Shown: piece by piece, positions 9,754-16,505 of the stretch
Numbering within the stretch: the stretch's first letter is position 1
Layout of the letters: each line of letters begins with the position of its first letter
Source: Pseudomonadota bacterium
Lineage (GTDB): Bacteria; Pseudomonadota; Alphaproteobacteria; Rhodobacterales; Rhodobacteraceae
Length of the DNA: 59,779 nucleotides
Reading direction: 5' to 3'
NCBI GenBank assembly: GCA_018240425.1
Contig: JAFEFU010000047.1
Location: 1-59,779 of the forward strand
Notes under the pieces: model-generated
Database searches by the model: none
What the model saw: only the letters and a program-made list of their open reading frames with translations
Told to the model about the DNA's origin: nothing
Position numbers and translations under genes: made by a program

Positions 9754-9784
9754 TATGTCCAATAAGTTTGCATTATCGGACGTA
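9754..9784. other. Candidate site-specific recombination site (inverted 12-bp arms, 7-bp centre)
   Basis: TATGTCCAATAA, 7 bases (GTTTGCA), then TTATCGGACGTA: the arms are inverted copies with 10 of 12 matches. The size and layout suit a tyrosine-recombinase core site; the half-site TGTCCnATAA also resembles serine-resolvase res half-sites. It lies in the spacer between DUF1403 and ccdB, 0.6 kb from the tyrosine recombinase gene, on a replicon that would need dimer resolution. Confidence 0.4.
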
Positions 9785-9820
9785 GAGAGATAGCCTCGCA
9801 CCATGACCCTTTCTCGCGCC

Positions 9821-10114
9821 TCAAACCCCGTCGATCAGGATGTCCAGCGCCCGCTTCAGCGCGTCACGCTCGGCCGCAAGGCTGGTGACCGCATCGCGCA
9901 GTTCGGCGCCCGGAATGGCCGCCAGTTCCTGCACCCGGACAATCCAGGCCGTGCCGTCGATCTCGACCAGGGGCGTCAGCCCCGGAAACGCCGCATAGCG
10001 CCCGGCGTCGCGCAGGGGCGCCACAATCCGCGAGGCCTCGATGCCGATCAGGTCGGTCTGCAGGTCGACGACCAGCAGGCCGCCGGTCAGGCGAAACACA
10101 TCGAACTGCGCCAT
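9821..10114 (-). CDS. ccdB: CcdB-family toxin
   Basis: This 97-residue protein has the CcdB fold pattern: MAQFDVFRL, LLVVDLQTDLI and a final segment DILIDGV. CcdB proteins poison DNA gyrase through their extreme C-terminus (W-G-I in F plasmid). Here the terminal tripeptide is D-G-V, as in many chromosomal and alphaproteobacterial relatives, so gyrase poisoning is expected but could be weaker. It follows ccdA by 12 bp. The module probably serves post-segregational killing for this plasmid. Confidence 0.85.
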   Translation of the reverse strand: MAQFDVFRLTGGLLVVDLQTDLIGIEASRIVAPLRDAGRYAAFPGLTPLVEIDGTAWIVRVQELAAIPGAELRDAVTSLAAERDALKRALDILIDGV

Positions 10115-10126
10115 GTCCCGGCGCCC

Positions 10127-10348
10127 TCAGAAGCTGCGCCAGGCCGCCAGCGGCAGCCCGTCGCGGGCCACCTCCTCGGCATAGGCCGCGTTGGCCGCCC
10201 GGGTTTCCGCGCGCCACAGCCGGTTGCGCTCGGCCTTGGTCGCTTCGGCAATCGCCTGTTCGGCAAGGCGCGACATGTTGAGGCCAAGCGCGCGGGCCGT
10301 CTCGGCAACCTCGGCGTCCAGCGTCAGGTTTACCTTGATGCGGCCCAT
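10127..10348 (-). CDS. ccdA: CcdA-family antitoxin
   Basis: The 73 residues have an N-terminal ribbon-helix-helix (MGRIKVNLTLDAEVAETARALGL...), which binds DNA, and a C-terminal toxin-binding tail (ANAAYAEEVARDGLPLAAW) with the L-x-x-W-R end usual in CcdA. A strong CAGGAGG ribosome site precedes the ATG. The gene is divergent from the recombinase, so its autoregulatory operator probably overlaps the recombinase promoter. Confidence 0.87.
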   Translation of the reverse strand: MGRIKVNLTLDAEVAETARALGLNMSRLAEQAIAEATKAERNRLWRAETRAANAAYAEEVARDGLPLAAWRSF

Positions 10349-10388
10349 TCTGGCCTCCTGAATGATCCGTATGATGCAGGAGTATAGA

Positions 10389-11441
10389 TTGAGCAGTCCC
10401 CCCGATCAAGAAAAGCCGGAGGAGATCGCCCTGCCCGCCGAAATTGCCGGCTCCGGCGCGCTTGACCGGCTGGTGGAAACCGCCCGTGACTATGCCCGTC
10501 AGGCGGCTTCCGAGAACACGCTCAAGGCCTATGCCAAGGACTGGGCCGCCTTCGCCCGCTGGTGCCGGATTCGCGGGGCCGAGCCCCTGCCGCCCGCCCC
10601 CCAACTCATCGGCCTCTACATCGCCGATCTGGCGGCGCCCCAAGGCAAGGCAGCTGGTGCGGCCCCTGCCCTCTCGGTGTCGTCGATCGAACGGCGGCTT
10701 TCCGGCCTCGCCTGGTCCTATGCGCAGCGCGGGGAGCGGCTCGACCGCAAGGACCGCCACATCGCCAGCGTGCTGGCCGGCATCCGCCGGCGGCACGCCC
10801 GCCCGCCCCGGCAGAAGGAAGCGATCCTGCCCGAGGACCTGCGCGACATGCTCGCCACCCTGCCCCACGACCTGCGCGGGCTCAGGGACCGGGCGATCCT
10901 GCTGATCGGCTTCGCCGGGGGCCTCAGGCGGTCGGAGATCGTCAGCCTCGACCACGGCAGAGACGATACCCCGGACTCCGGTGGCTGGGTCGAGATCCTC
11001 GAGGACGGCGTGCTCCTCAGGTTGCGAGGCAAGACCGGCTGGCGCGAGGTCGAGATCGCGCGGGGATCGTCGGATGAGACCTGCCCGGTCCATGCGCTGG
11101 AGCAGTGGCTGCACTTCGCCCGGATCAATTTTGGCCCGATCTTTGTCTCTGTCTCGCGCAACGGGCTGAAAGCCACGGACGCGCGCCTTTCCGACAAGCA
11201 TGTCGCCCGGCTGGTGAAGCGGACGGTCCGGGACGCCGGCCTGCGTCCCGACCTGCCCGAGGCCGAACGGATCCGGCTCTATTCCGGCCATTCCCTGCGC
11301 GCCGGCCTCGCCTCTTCGGCCGAGGCCGATGAACGCCACGTCCAGAAGCAGCTCGGCCACGCCTCGGCCGAAATGACCCGCCGCTACCAGCGCCGCAGGG
11401 ACAGGTTCCGCATCAACCTGACCAAGGCGGCGGGGCTCTGA
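10389..11441 (+). CDS. Tyrosine-type site-specific recombinase
   Basis: This is a phage-integrase-family recombinase of 350 residues. It has a SAM-like N-terminal core-binding domain (SENTLKAYAKDWAAFARWC) and a C-terminal catalytic domain with all the expected residues: Arg in GLRRSE, Lys in RGKTGWRE, His-x-x-Arg in GHSLRAG, His in QLGHAS and the nucleophile Tyr in TRRYQRR. The start is taken as TTG 10389, 6 nt after AGGAG; ATGs at 10362 and 10374 lie upstream of or inside that ribosome site. Its place between ccdA and the partition genes suggests a resolvase for plasmid multimers. It could instead be a remnant integron- or transposon-type integrase. Confidence 0.88.
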   Translation: MSSPPDQEKPEEIALPAEIAGSGALDRLVETARDYARQAASENTLKAYAKDWAAFARWCRIRGAEPLPPAPQLIGLYIADLAAPQGKAAGAAPALSVSSIERRLSGLAWSYAQRGERLDRKDRHIASVLAGIRRRHARPPRQKEAILPEDLRDMLATLPHDLRGLRDRAILLIGFAGGLRRSEIVSLDHGRDDTPDSGGWVEILEDGVLLRLRGKTGWREVEIARGSSDETCPVHALEQWLHFARINFGPIFVSVSRNGLKATDARLSDKHVARLVKRTVRDAGLRPDLPEAERIRLYSGHSLRAGLASSAEADERHVQKQLGHASAEMTRRYQRRRDRFRINLTKAAGL

Positions 11442-11473
11442 CACTCGCAGAGGTCTTTCCCGGACCCCGGAAC

Positions 11474-11484
11474 ATCCGTATAAT
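11474..11484 (+). promoter_or_regulatory. Promoter -10 region of phd-parE, also a repeated 11-mer
   Basis: ATCCGTATAAT includes a consensus -10 (TATAAT, 11479-11484) 27 bp before the antitoxin ATG; the matching -35 (TTTCCC at 11456) is poor, as in autoregulated toxin-antitoxin promoters. The same 11-mer with one change (ATCCGTATGAT) is at 10365-10375 in the ccdA-recombinase spacer. Confidence 0.45.
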
Positions 11485-11510
11485 CCGGAACAGAGACCAG
11501 GGAGTCGCCC

Positions 11511-11780
11511 ATGAAAACCATGTCTGCCACCCTCGCCAGCAAGGAATTCGGCCGGTTCATCGACGCGGCGCAGCGCGAACCCGTCCTGCTGACCAGGAAA
11601 GACCGGCCGGTCGCCGTCACGGTTTCGGTGGCCGACTGGGAGGAGCTGGTTGCCCTGCGCATCGAGCGCGGCATTGCGGCCGGCCTGACCGAGGCTGCCG
11701 AAGGGCGTGTGACCGAGATGACGGATGACGCGACCGAGCAACGCCTCGCGCGCTTCCGGGCGCGGCCCCCCGAAGCATGA
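11511..11780 (+). CDS. Phd/YefM-family antitoxin
   Basis: An 89-residue antitoxin starting MKTMSATLASKEFGRFIDAAQREPVLLTRKDRPVAVTVS, the DNA-binding Phd/YefM fold, followed by an acidic, probably disordered toxin-binding tail. The ATG is preceded by GGGAG 6 nt upstream. The last 4 bp overlap the toxin start (ATGA). The pair would autoregulate from the promoter at about 11.47 kb. Confidence 0.88.
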   Translation: MKTMSATLASKEFGRFIDAAQREPVLLTRKDRPVAVTVSVADWEELVALRIERGIAAGLTEAAEGRVTEMTDDATEQRLARFRARPPEA

Positions 11781-12112
11781 AGGTCTTCCTGACCCGGACC
11801 GCCGAGGGCTGCCTTTGGGCGATCTGGGACCATGACCGGCTTTATTCGCAAAGCCAGGCGGACAATTTCCAGCGCGCCATCGACCGGTTCATCCGTGATA
11901 CCATTGGCGCCAATCCCGAAATCGGCCATGTCTGGCATGCCCCGCGCGGCATCCGGCGGCTGATCTTCCGCCGCCGCCACAACATCTTCTACGCCCTGCG
12001 CGACGATGTGGCCTTCGTCCTGTTCATCTTCGATGGCCGGATGGACATCAACCAGCAGATCGCCGAGTCAGGGCTCGAGGTTGACGCCCTGATCGCCCGA
12101 TCCGTCGACTGA
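11777..12112 (+). CDS. ParE/RelE-superfamily toxin
   Basis: This 111-residue protein has the toxin-fold core FRRRHNIFYALRDDVAFVLFIFDGRMDINQQI, where the Y-x-x-x-x-D-x-V/FVLFIF-R strand pattern and Arg-rich segment (RGIRRLIFRRR) are as in ParE-type toxins paired with Phd-like antitoxins. ParE toxins inhibit gyrase and RelE toxins cut ribosomal mRNA; the sequence does not decide between them. It is translationally coupled to the antitoxin and converges with parB. Confidence 0.82.
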   Translation: MKVFLTRTAEGCLWAIWDHDRLYSQSQADNFQRAIDRFIRDTIGANPEIGHVWHAPRGIRRLIFRRRHNIFYALRDDVAFVLFIFDGRMDINQQIAESGLEVDALIARSVD

Positions 12113-12127
12113 GCGGGCGGGGCCCGA

Positions 12128-12145
12128 CCTTCCCCGCGGGGAAGG
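12128..12145. repeat. parS-like palindrome, copy 1 (between toxin gene and parB)
   Basis: The 16-bp perfect palindrome CTTCCCCGCGGGGAAG (12129-12144) is extended by one matching base on each side. It lies in the 41-bp spacer between convergent genes, so it could also form a terminator stem. It is one of five copies within 2.6 kb around parAB. Confidence 0.75.
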
Positions 12146-12153
12146 CCCCTGCC

Positions 12154-13293
12154 CTACCCGTCCAGCTGGTCCAGCATCAGCCGCACCGCCTGTTCCAGCC
12201 TGCGCCGGTCGATCGTGGTGAAGTCGCGGCCCAGCTGGATCTCGAGCTTGCCGACCGCCGCCACGCATTTGCCGCGGCCTTCGCGGCGATCGAACTGAAA
12301 GCTGGTGCGGGCCTTCGCGGGCCTCACCGGCCGCACCCCCTGCCCTGCCGGCCCGGCTGCGGCCGCGCCGATCTCGGGCGGCAGGTCGCCGGCAAGGCGC
12401 CTCAGCACCTCGAGCTCGTCCTCGACCGAGCGGTTGTCGCAGCCCTTCAGCTCGGCGCGGAGCATCGCCACCAGCCCCTCGACCTCGTCAAGCCGGCGCG
12501 CGAGGGCGAGGCCGAGCGCGCGGGGGATCTCTTGCGGGAACAGGAGTTCGGGGCCGATCTGTTCGACCACCCGGATGAAGGTGCGGATGTAGCTGCGCTT
12601 CTGATAGCCGGCCGAGCGGAACAGCACGGCCACCGCCTTGTCGGGATCGTCCGCGCCGGTGTCGGGATCGCGGGCATAGTCGAGGGCGAGCATCGCCATT
12701 TCGGCAAAGGAAATGTCTTTCCGCACCAGGTTCTCGTCGACCATCTTGCGATAGAGCGCCTCGAGATCCTCGCCGGGCTGGCTGACCGCCGCCGGGATGG
12801 CGCCAAAGCGCCCGCCGTCGCCGGTTTCGGCCAGCAGTTCGCGGTAGGCCGTCAGCCGGCGATAGCCCTGGATCAGATCGTAGCCGCCTTCCGGGCGGGC
12901 CTCGACGCGGATCGGGTTCGACAGGCCAAGCTCGGCGATCGAGGCCTTGAGTTCGGCCAGTTCGGGATCGAGGCCCTTCTTGCGGTCGCGCACCAGCTTG
13001 AACGTCCCGACCTGGTCGAGCGGAACCATCTCGACCACCAGGCCGAGGCGCTTCAGCCGCACATGCTCGTGGGCGAGGGCATCGTTCTCGGCACGGATCC
13101 GCGCCTCGATCTCGTGGCGTTCGCGCGCGGACCCGGCGGTCTCGGCGATGGCGGCGGCCATCGGGCCGCGCCGGGCCGGGGCCTCGGCGATCTTCCCCGC
13201 GGGGAAGGGTTCGGCGGCAGCGGTCCCGTTGGCGACCCCGTTGGCGACCTCGTCGGGCAGGTCGATGTCGAACATGCGGCGCTTCTTGGTCAT
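12154..13293 (-). CDS. parB: ParB/RepB-family plasmid partition protein
   Basis: This 379-residue CTPase-type ParB protein loads at parS and spreads. It has an N-terminal tail (MTKKRRMFDIDLPDEV), the ParB/Spo0J nuclease-like domain with LGLSNPIRVE and the GYRR motif (LIQGYRRLTAYREL), a helix-turn-helix region around MVDENLVRKDISFAEMAMLALDYA and YQKRSYIRTFIRVV, and a C-terminal dimerisation region. One copy of the parS-like palindrome is inside the gene (codons 30-34, F-P-A-G-K). It is 10 bp downstream of parA in the same operon. Confidence 0.92.
   Translation of the reverse strand: MTKKRRMFDIDLPDEVANGVANGTAAAEPFPAGKIAEAPARRGPMAAAIAETAGSARERHEIEARIRAENDALAHEHVRLKRLGLVVEMVPLDQVGTFKLVRDRKKGLDPELAELKASIAELGLSNPIRVEARPEGGYDLIQGYRRLTAYRELLAETGDGGRFGAIPAAVSQPGEDLEALYRKMVDENLVRKDISFAEMAMLALDYARDPDTGADDPDKAVAVLFRSAGYQKRSYIRTFIRVVEQIGPELLFPQEIPRALGLALARRLDEVEGLVAMLRAELKGCDNRSVEDELEVLRRLAGDLPPEIGAAAAGPAGQGVRPVRPAKARTSFQFDRREGRGKCVAAVGKLEIQLGRDFTTIDRRRLEQAVRLMLDQLDG
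13192..13207. repeat. parS-like palindrome, copy 2 (inside parB)
   Basis: Perfect CTTCCCCGCGGGGAAG within the 5' part of parB, where the coding strand reads F-P-A-G-K. Confidence 0.75.
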
Positions 13294-13303
13294 GGCTCGT
13301 CCC

Positions 13304-14596
13304 TCAGATCCGGTCCCAGGCAGCCAGGACGCTGCCCCTGAATTCCTCGTAGGCGCGATCGAAGCTGGCCCGGGCGCGCCGCCAGGTCTCGCGCGTCATC
13401 TCGCGGTAGTCGATCTCGTAGACCGATGAGAGAAAGCGGCCGGACTGTTCGACGGCACGGGTCATCTCGATCGGATTCTCGGCCACATGTGCGCCGAAAA
13501 CCTTGCGGAAGGCCTCGAACATCGCGCGGTGCAAATCGTTGCCCGGCTCGTAGCGCGTCATCAGGAAGCGGATGTCGGCAAAGGCCTTGGGCAGCGAGAT
13601 CTTCCCCGCGGGGAAGGTCGGACCGAACCCCGACAGATCCTCGAGCGCCTCGGCAAGCTGGCCGATGAAGCTGGTCGTCGAATCATATTCCCAGTAGCCG
13701 GGCCCCGAGGGGATGTAGAGCATGTCGGCGGCAAAGACCGCGTTCATCGACTGGTAGCCGATCGCCGGCGGACAGTCGAAGAGGATCAGGTCATAGTCGT
13801 CGTCACCCAGCCCGTCGAGATAGCGCGAGACGGCGGCGAAGAAGGACCATTCGGGGTTCAGGTGGCGGTACTGGGCCGAGGCGAACTCGACGAAGGCGGC
13901 GTTGGCGCAGGAGGGCACGATGTCGATCGTGGACCAGGCGGTCTGCTTGATGAAGTCGGCGTGGCGCAGGTCGCCCAGCCCGAGGTCGCGGATCGAGGCC
14001 GGGATCTGGCGGCGGGGCAGGGCGGTGCCGCTGGCCGCGCCGGTGGCCGAGGCGTTCATCCGGTCGGTCTCGCGGATCAGGTCGCGGGCCATGATGCCCC
14101 AGACCGTGTAATCCTCGGCCACGTCGGTCAGGCCCATCGAATGGCTGAGCGTCGCCTGGGGGTCGAAGTCCACCACCAGCACCCGATAGCCATCGAGCGC
14201 CGCGGCATGGGCGAGATGCAGCGCCACGGTCGACTTGCCGGCGCCGCCCTTGAAGTTCGCCACCGCGGCGCGAAAGGCGCGCTTGCCGGCCGGCCGGGGC
14301 GGCATCAGCGTCTTGCGGTTGATCTTCATCTTGCGCCGCAGGGCGTTGATCTCGTCCAGCGAGAACCAGCGCTGGCGGCCGTCCGGCTCGACTTCCCCGC
14401 CGGGAAGGTCGGGCTCGGCCGCGAGCCGGCCGCGGAAGGTCGACTGGTTGATGCGGAAGACCAGCTCGGCCACCTCCCACGAGGAGAAGCGCCGGAGGGT
14501 CTTGCGGTTCTCGGGGCTGAAGGTCTGCTGGCGGATCCAGCTCTGCATCTTCAGGGACTGGGCCTGAAGCCGGGAGAGGTCTTCGTGGGTGAACAT
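13304..14596 (-). CDS. parA: ParA-family partition ATPase
   Basis: The 430 residues have an N-terminal MerR-like helix-turn-helix (FSSWEVAELVFRINQSTFRGRL, about residues 37-58), the deviant Walker A NFKGGAGKST (114-123) and the switch segment VVDFDPQATLS, followed by LILFDCPPAIGYQS. The long N-terminal DNA-binding extension places it with plasmid type Ia ParA proteins, which drive partition and repress their own operon. The start at 14596 was chosen because upstream sequence is AT-rich origin DNA and GAGGCAGG lies before the ATG. It is head-to-head with the initiator gene across 482 bp. Confidence 0.93.
   Translation of the reverse strand: MFTHEDLSRLQAQSLKMQSWIRQQTFSPENRKTLRRFSSWEVAELVFRINQSTFRGRLAAEPDLPGGEVEPDGRQRWFSLDEINALRRKMKINRKTLMPPRPAGKRAFRAAVANFKGGAGKSTVALHLAHAAALDGYRVLVVDFDPQATLSHSMGLTDVAEDYTVWGIMARDLIRETDRMNASATGAASGTALPRRQIPASIRDLGLGDLRHADFIKQTAWSTIDIVPSCANAAFVEFASAQYRHLNPEWSFFAAVSRYLDGLGDDDYDLILFDCPPAIGYQSMNAVFAADMLYIPSGPGYWEYDSTTSFIGQLAEALEDLSGFGPTFPAGKISLPKAFADIRFLMTRYEPGNDLHRAMFEAFRKVFGAHVAENPIEMTRAVEQSGRFLSSVYEIDYREMTRETWRRARASFDRAYEEFRGSVLAAWDRI
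13601..13616. repeat. parS-like palindrome, copy 3 (inside parA)
   Basis: Perfect CTTCCCCGCGGGGAAG within parA, where the coding strand again reads F-P-A-G-K (residues about 327-331). Confidence 0.75.
14392..14407. repeat. parS-like palindrome, degenerate copy 4 (inside parA)
   Basis: CTTCCCCGCCGGGAAG differs from the consensus by one base (C for G at position 10). It encodes part of the D-L-P-G-G-E segment near parA residue 65. Confidence 0.55.
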
Positions 14597-14687
14597 GCCT
14601 GCCTCGATGGAACGTAAATTCCTGCTTTTCTCCGAAATACGCCGAATTTGCCAGGAATGCAAAACCGAAGTTATCATCGGGCGTAAT

Positions 14688-14703
14688 CTTCCCCGCGGGG
14701 AAG
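14688..14703. repeat. parS-like palindrome, copy 5 (origin region)
   Basis: Perfect CTTCCCCGCGGGGAAG, about 90 bp upstream of the parA start, where ParB binding could also affect parAB or origin activity. Confidence 0.75.
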
Positions 14704-14781
14704 AATCCGCGGGCGGGCCAAGGGGCTGCCCGCGAATCGGCTGGCAGGGGAGGCCAGGGGAGGAACGCGCCGGAAGACTCT

Positions 14782-14867
14782 CATATTGGGGGACAGCTAC
14801 GAGAGGCCTACCGCATATTGGGGGACATTTCGCCCGGACTGCGGGACAGACAGGTTGTCCCCCATAA
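14782..14867. repeat. Iteron cluster (ATATTGGGGGACA)
   Basis: CATATTGGGGGACA occurs identically at 14782-14795 and 14814-14827, spaced 32 bp (three helical turns). An inverted relative TGTCCCCCATAA is at 14856-14867. GCGGGACA at 14841-14848 may be a further degenerate unit. Helically phased repeats next to an initiator gene are the expected binding sites for that initiator. Confidence 0.65.
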
Positions 14868-15078
14868 CCAGTGATACCCATTTTCTTCGAAAAGGATTTG
14901 GGTTTGGAACCGGGCCTGCCGCACCGTCCTTGACAGAATCGAACTTCCGGACGCAAATGACCGACATGGGGCGAAGTGCGTTGCCTTAACGCAATCTTTA
15001 CCCCGAAGAGGCCACCAATGGCCCGGACGACCGAGGCAGGCTGACGCCAGGCGCGGAGGCGAGGAACAGGAGAGCGAC

Positions 15079-15762
15079 ATGCAGCTTCCCCGGCCCCTGG
15101 GGCGCGAGGCCGCATCCCGGAAATACGACATCCTGTCGGCGCTGATGGCCCATGCGCTGTCGCTTGACAAGCATGTCCAGCGGCAGGTGCTGCGGATCAT
15201 GGCGCTGATCACCACGCGCTACAACTGGCAGCGCGACGAGCTGACGATGGGGCAGGGGGAAATCGCGAAGCTCTGGTCGGTGGACGAGCGCACCGTCAAG
15301 CGCGAGATGGCGCGCCTGCGGGCGCAGGGCTGGCTGGTCCTGAAGCGGCAGGGCGCACGCGGCCGGGTCAGCGTCTACGGCATGGATCTGGACCGGATGA
15401 TGGAGGACACGCGGCCCGCCTGGCCGCTGATCGGCGAGGACTTCATCGCGCGGCTCGAACCGCGGGCGGCGGGGCAGGGGGCAGCGGCATCGAACGTCGT
15501 GCCGCTTCGCGCCGGTCCGGCGCCGCTGGCCGATGGCTCGACCTGGGCCGCGGCGCAGGCACGGCTCCATGCCGAGGACGCCCCCGTCTACGGCGCCTGG
15601 TTCCACCGCCTGACCGAAGTGGCGATGGAGGACAACTGCATGACCCTGGCGGCGCCGACGCGGTTCCATGCAAGCTATGTCGCGACGAACCTGAAGGACC
15701 GGCTGATGGCGGCCTTGCGCGCGGTCGATCCAAGCCTGAGGGAGGTCAGGATCGTCGCGTGA
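15079..15762 (+). CDS. DnaA-like plasmid replication initiator
   Basis: The 227 residues show two parts. The N-terminal half has a winged-helix look (GEIAKLWSVDERTVKREMARLRAQGWLVLKRQGARGRVSVYGMD, about residues 59-102). The C-terminal 75 residues resemble DnaA domain I: W-A-A-A-Q-A-R-L, YGAWFHRL, LAAPTRFHASYV. There is no AAA+ ATPase module, so this is not chromosomal DnaA. It fits the Rhodobacterales-specific DnaA-like plasmid replicase type, which is found with parAB. It probably binds the iterons just upstream. The exact compatibility group cannot be set without alignment. Confidence 0.85.
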   Translation: MQLPRPLGREAASRKYDILSALMAHALSLDKHVQRQVLRIMALITTRYNWQRDELTMGQGEIAKLWSVDERTVKREMARLRAQGWLVLKRQGARGRVSVYGMDLDRMMEDTRPAWPLIGEDFIARLEPRAAGQGAAASNVVPLRAGPAPLADGSTWAAAQARLHAEDAPVYGAWFHRLTEVAMEDNCMTLAAPTRFHASYVATNLKDRLMAALRAVDPSLREVRIVA

Positions 15763-15810
15763 GGGCCGCGGCCGGCGGCGGGCGGGACAGCCCTGTTCGG
15801 CCGCGCAGGC

Positions 15811-16449
15811 TTATCCGGCGCGCGCCGGGCGGGGCAGGGGGCCGAGGTGGGCTTCGAGGAAGAGATAGCAGGCCTCGCGTGCCGCATCGAGCGGCAGCAT
15901 CGCCGGGTCGATCCCCTGTTCCAGCCAGAGCCCGTCGTTCAGCGCCACGAACATGACTGCGATCCGGTCGGCGTCGACCGCGGCCCCGCACCGGGCGGCC
16001 TCGGCCGCCACGGCCTCCGAGACATCGGCGAGGAGCGAGCGGTAGCGCTGGCGGTGCACCTGGCGGAGGGCCTCGTTGTTGGCGATCTCGCCCCAGAGGG
16101 CCAGCCAGATCTTGAGGCTGGCGGGGTTGAAGACCTCGGGCGAGAAGGTCGATTCGACCAGGGCGCAGAGGTCGGGACCGGGGCCGGGCCGCGCGTCGGA
16201 CCGGCCGTTCTGCAGGACCGCGGTCAGGCGGTCGTACATCGCGGCGTAGATCGCGGCCAGAAGCCCGTCCTTCGATCCGAAGTGGTGGGTGACAAGCCCG
16301 CGCGAGGCGCTGGCCTCGCGGCAGATGTTGTCGATGGTGAAGGCGGTGATGCCGCCCTGGGCAAGGCACCTCATCCCGGCCTCGATCAGCATGGCGCTGC
16401 GTTCCCCGCTGGAATAGCGACGGAAGCGGGGGCGAGGGGCGGCCCCCAT
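15811..16449 (-). CDS. TetR-family regulator, BetI-like
   Basis: This 212-residue repressor has an N-terminal TetR helix-turn-helix (ITAFTIDNICREASASRGLVTHHFGSKDGLL, residues about 34-64) and a BetI-type C-terminal ligand domain (SLKIWLALWGEIANNEALRQVHRQRYRSLL). It lies 56 bp downstream of the binding-protein gene and has the same direction as the peptide-transporter operon, so it may be its last gene or its local repressor. The ligand is unknown; BetI itself responds to choline, but nothing here fixes that. Confidence 0.85.
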   Translation of the reverse strand: MGAAPRPRFRRYSSGERSAMLIEAGMRCLAQGGITAFTIDNICREASASRGLVTHHFGSKDGLLAAIYAAMYDRLTAVLQNGRSDARPGPGPDLCALVESTFSPEVFNPASLKIWLALWGEIANNEALRQVHRQRYRSLLADVSEAVAAEAARCGAAVDADRIAVMFVALNDGLWLEQGIDPAMLPLDAAREACYLFLEAHLGPLPRPARAG

Positions 16450-16470
16450 CCTACCGGGGTTTCCGCGAAC

Positions 16471-16500
16471 GGGCGGCGGCCGGGTGGCGCGCCGCCCGGC
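16471..16500 (-). terminator. GC hairpin after the peptide-binding protein gene
   Basis: GCCGGG-T-GGCG pairs with CGCC-G-CCCGGC (16479-16500), and an alternative stem GGGCGGC/GCCGCCC spans 16471-16497. It follows the stop codon of the binding-protein gene by only a few bases and lacks a U-tract. Confidence 0.45.
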
Positions 16501-16505
16501 ACCGG

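Larger units (their letters stand above)
14597..15078. other. Candidate replication origin and parA/initiator divergent promoter region
   Basis: This 482-bp gene-free stretch lies between parA and the DnaA-like initiator. From the parA side it holds an AT-richer block (14605-14680), parS copy 5, two direct 14-bp iterons and an inverted related copy (14782-14867), then a small dyad TTTTC-TTC-GAAAA at 14881-14893 and the initiator leader. The combination of iterons, AT-rich DNA, a centromere copy and an adjacent initiator is what an iteron-type plasmid origin looks like. No opening (13-mer-like) repeats could be recognised with confidence. Confidence 0.65.

Noticed and set aside
9864..11741. 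Leftward frame of 625 codons overlapping ccdAB, the recombinase and phd
   Set aside because: Real, motif-bearing genes occupy the other frames throughout; no start signal or domain.
14881..14906. TTTTC-TTC-GAAAA hairpin as a counter-transcribed RNA terminator
   Set aside because: Only a 5-bp AT stem with no promoter pair recognisable; could equally be chance in an AT-rich origin.
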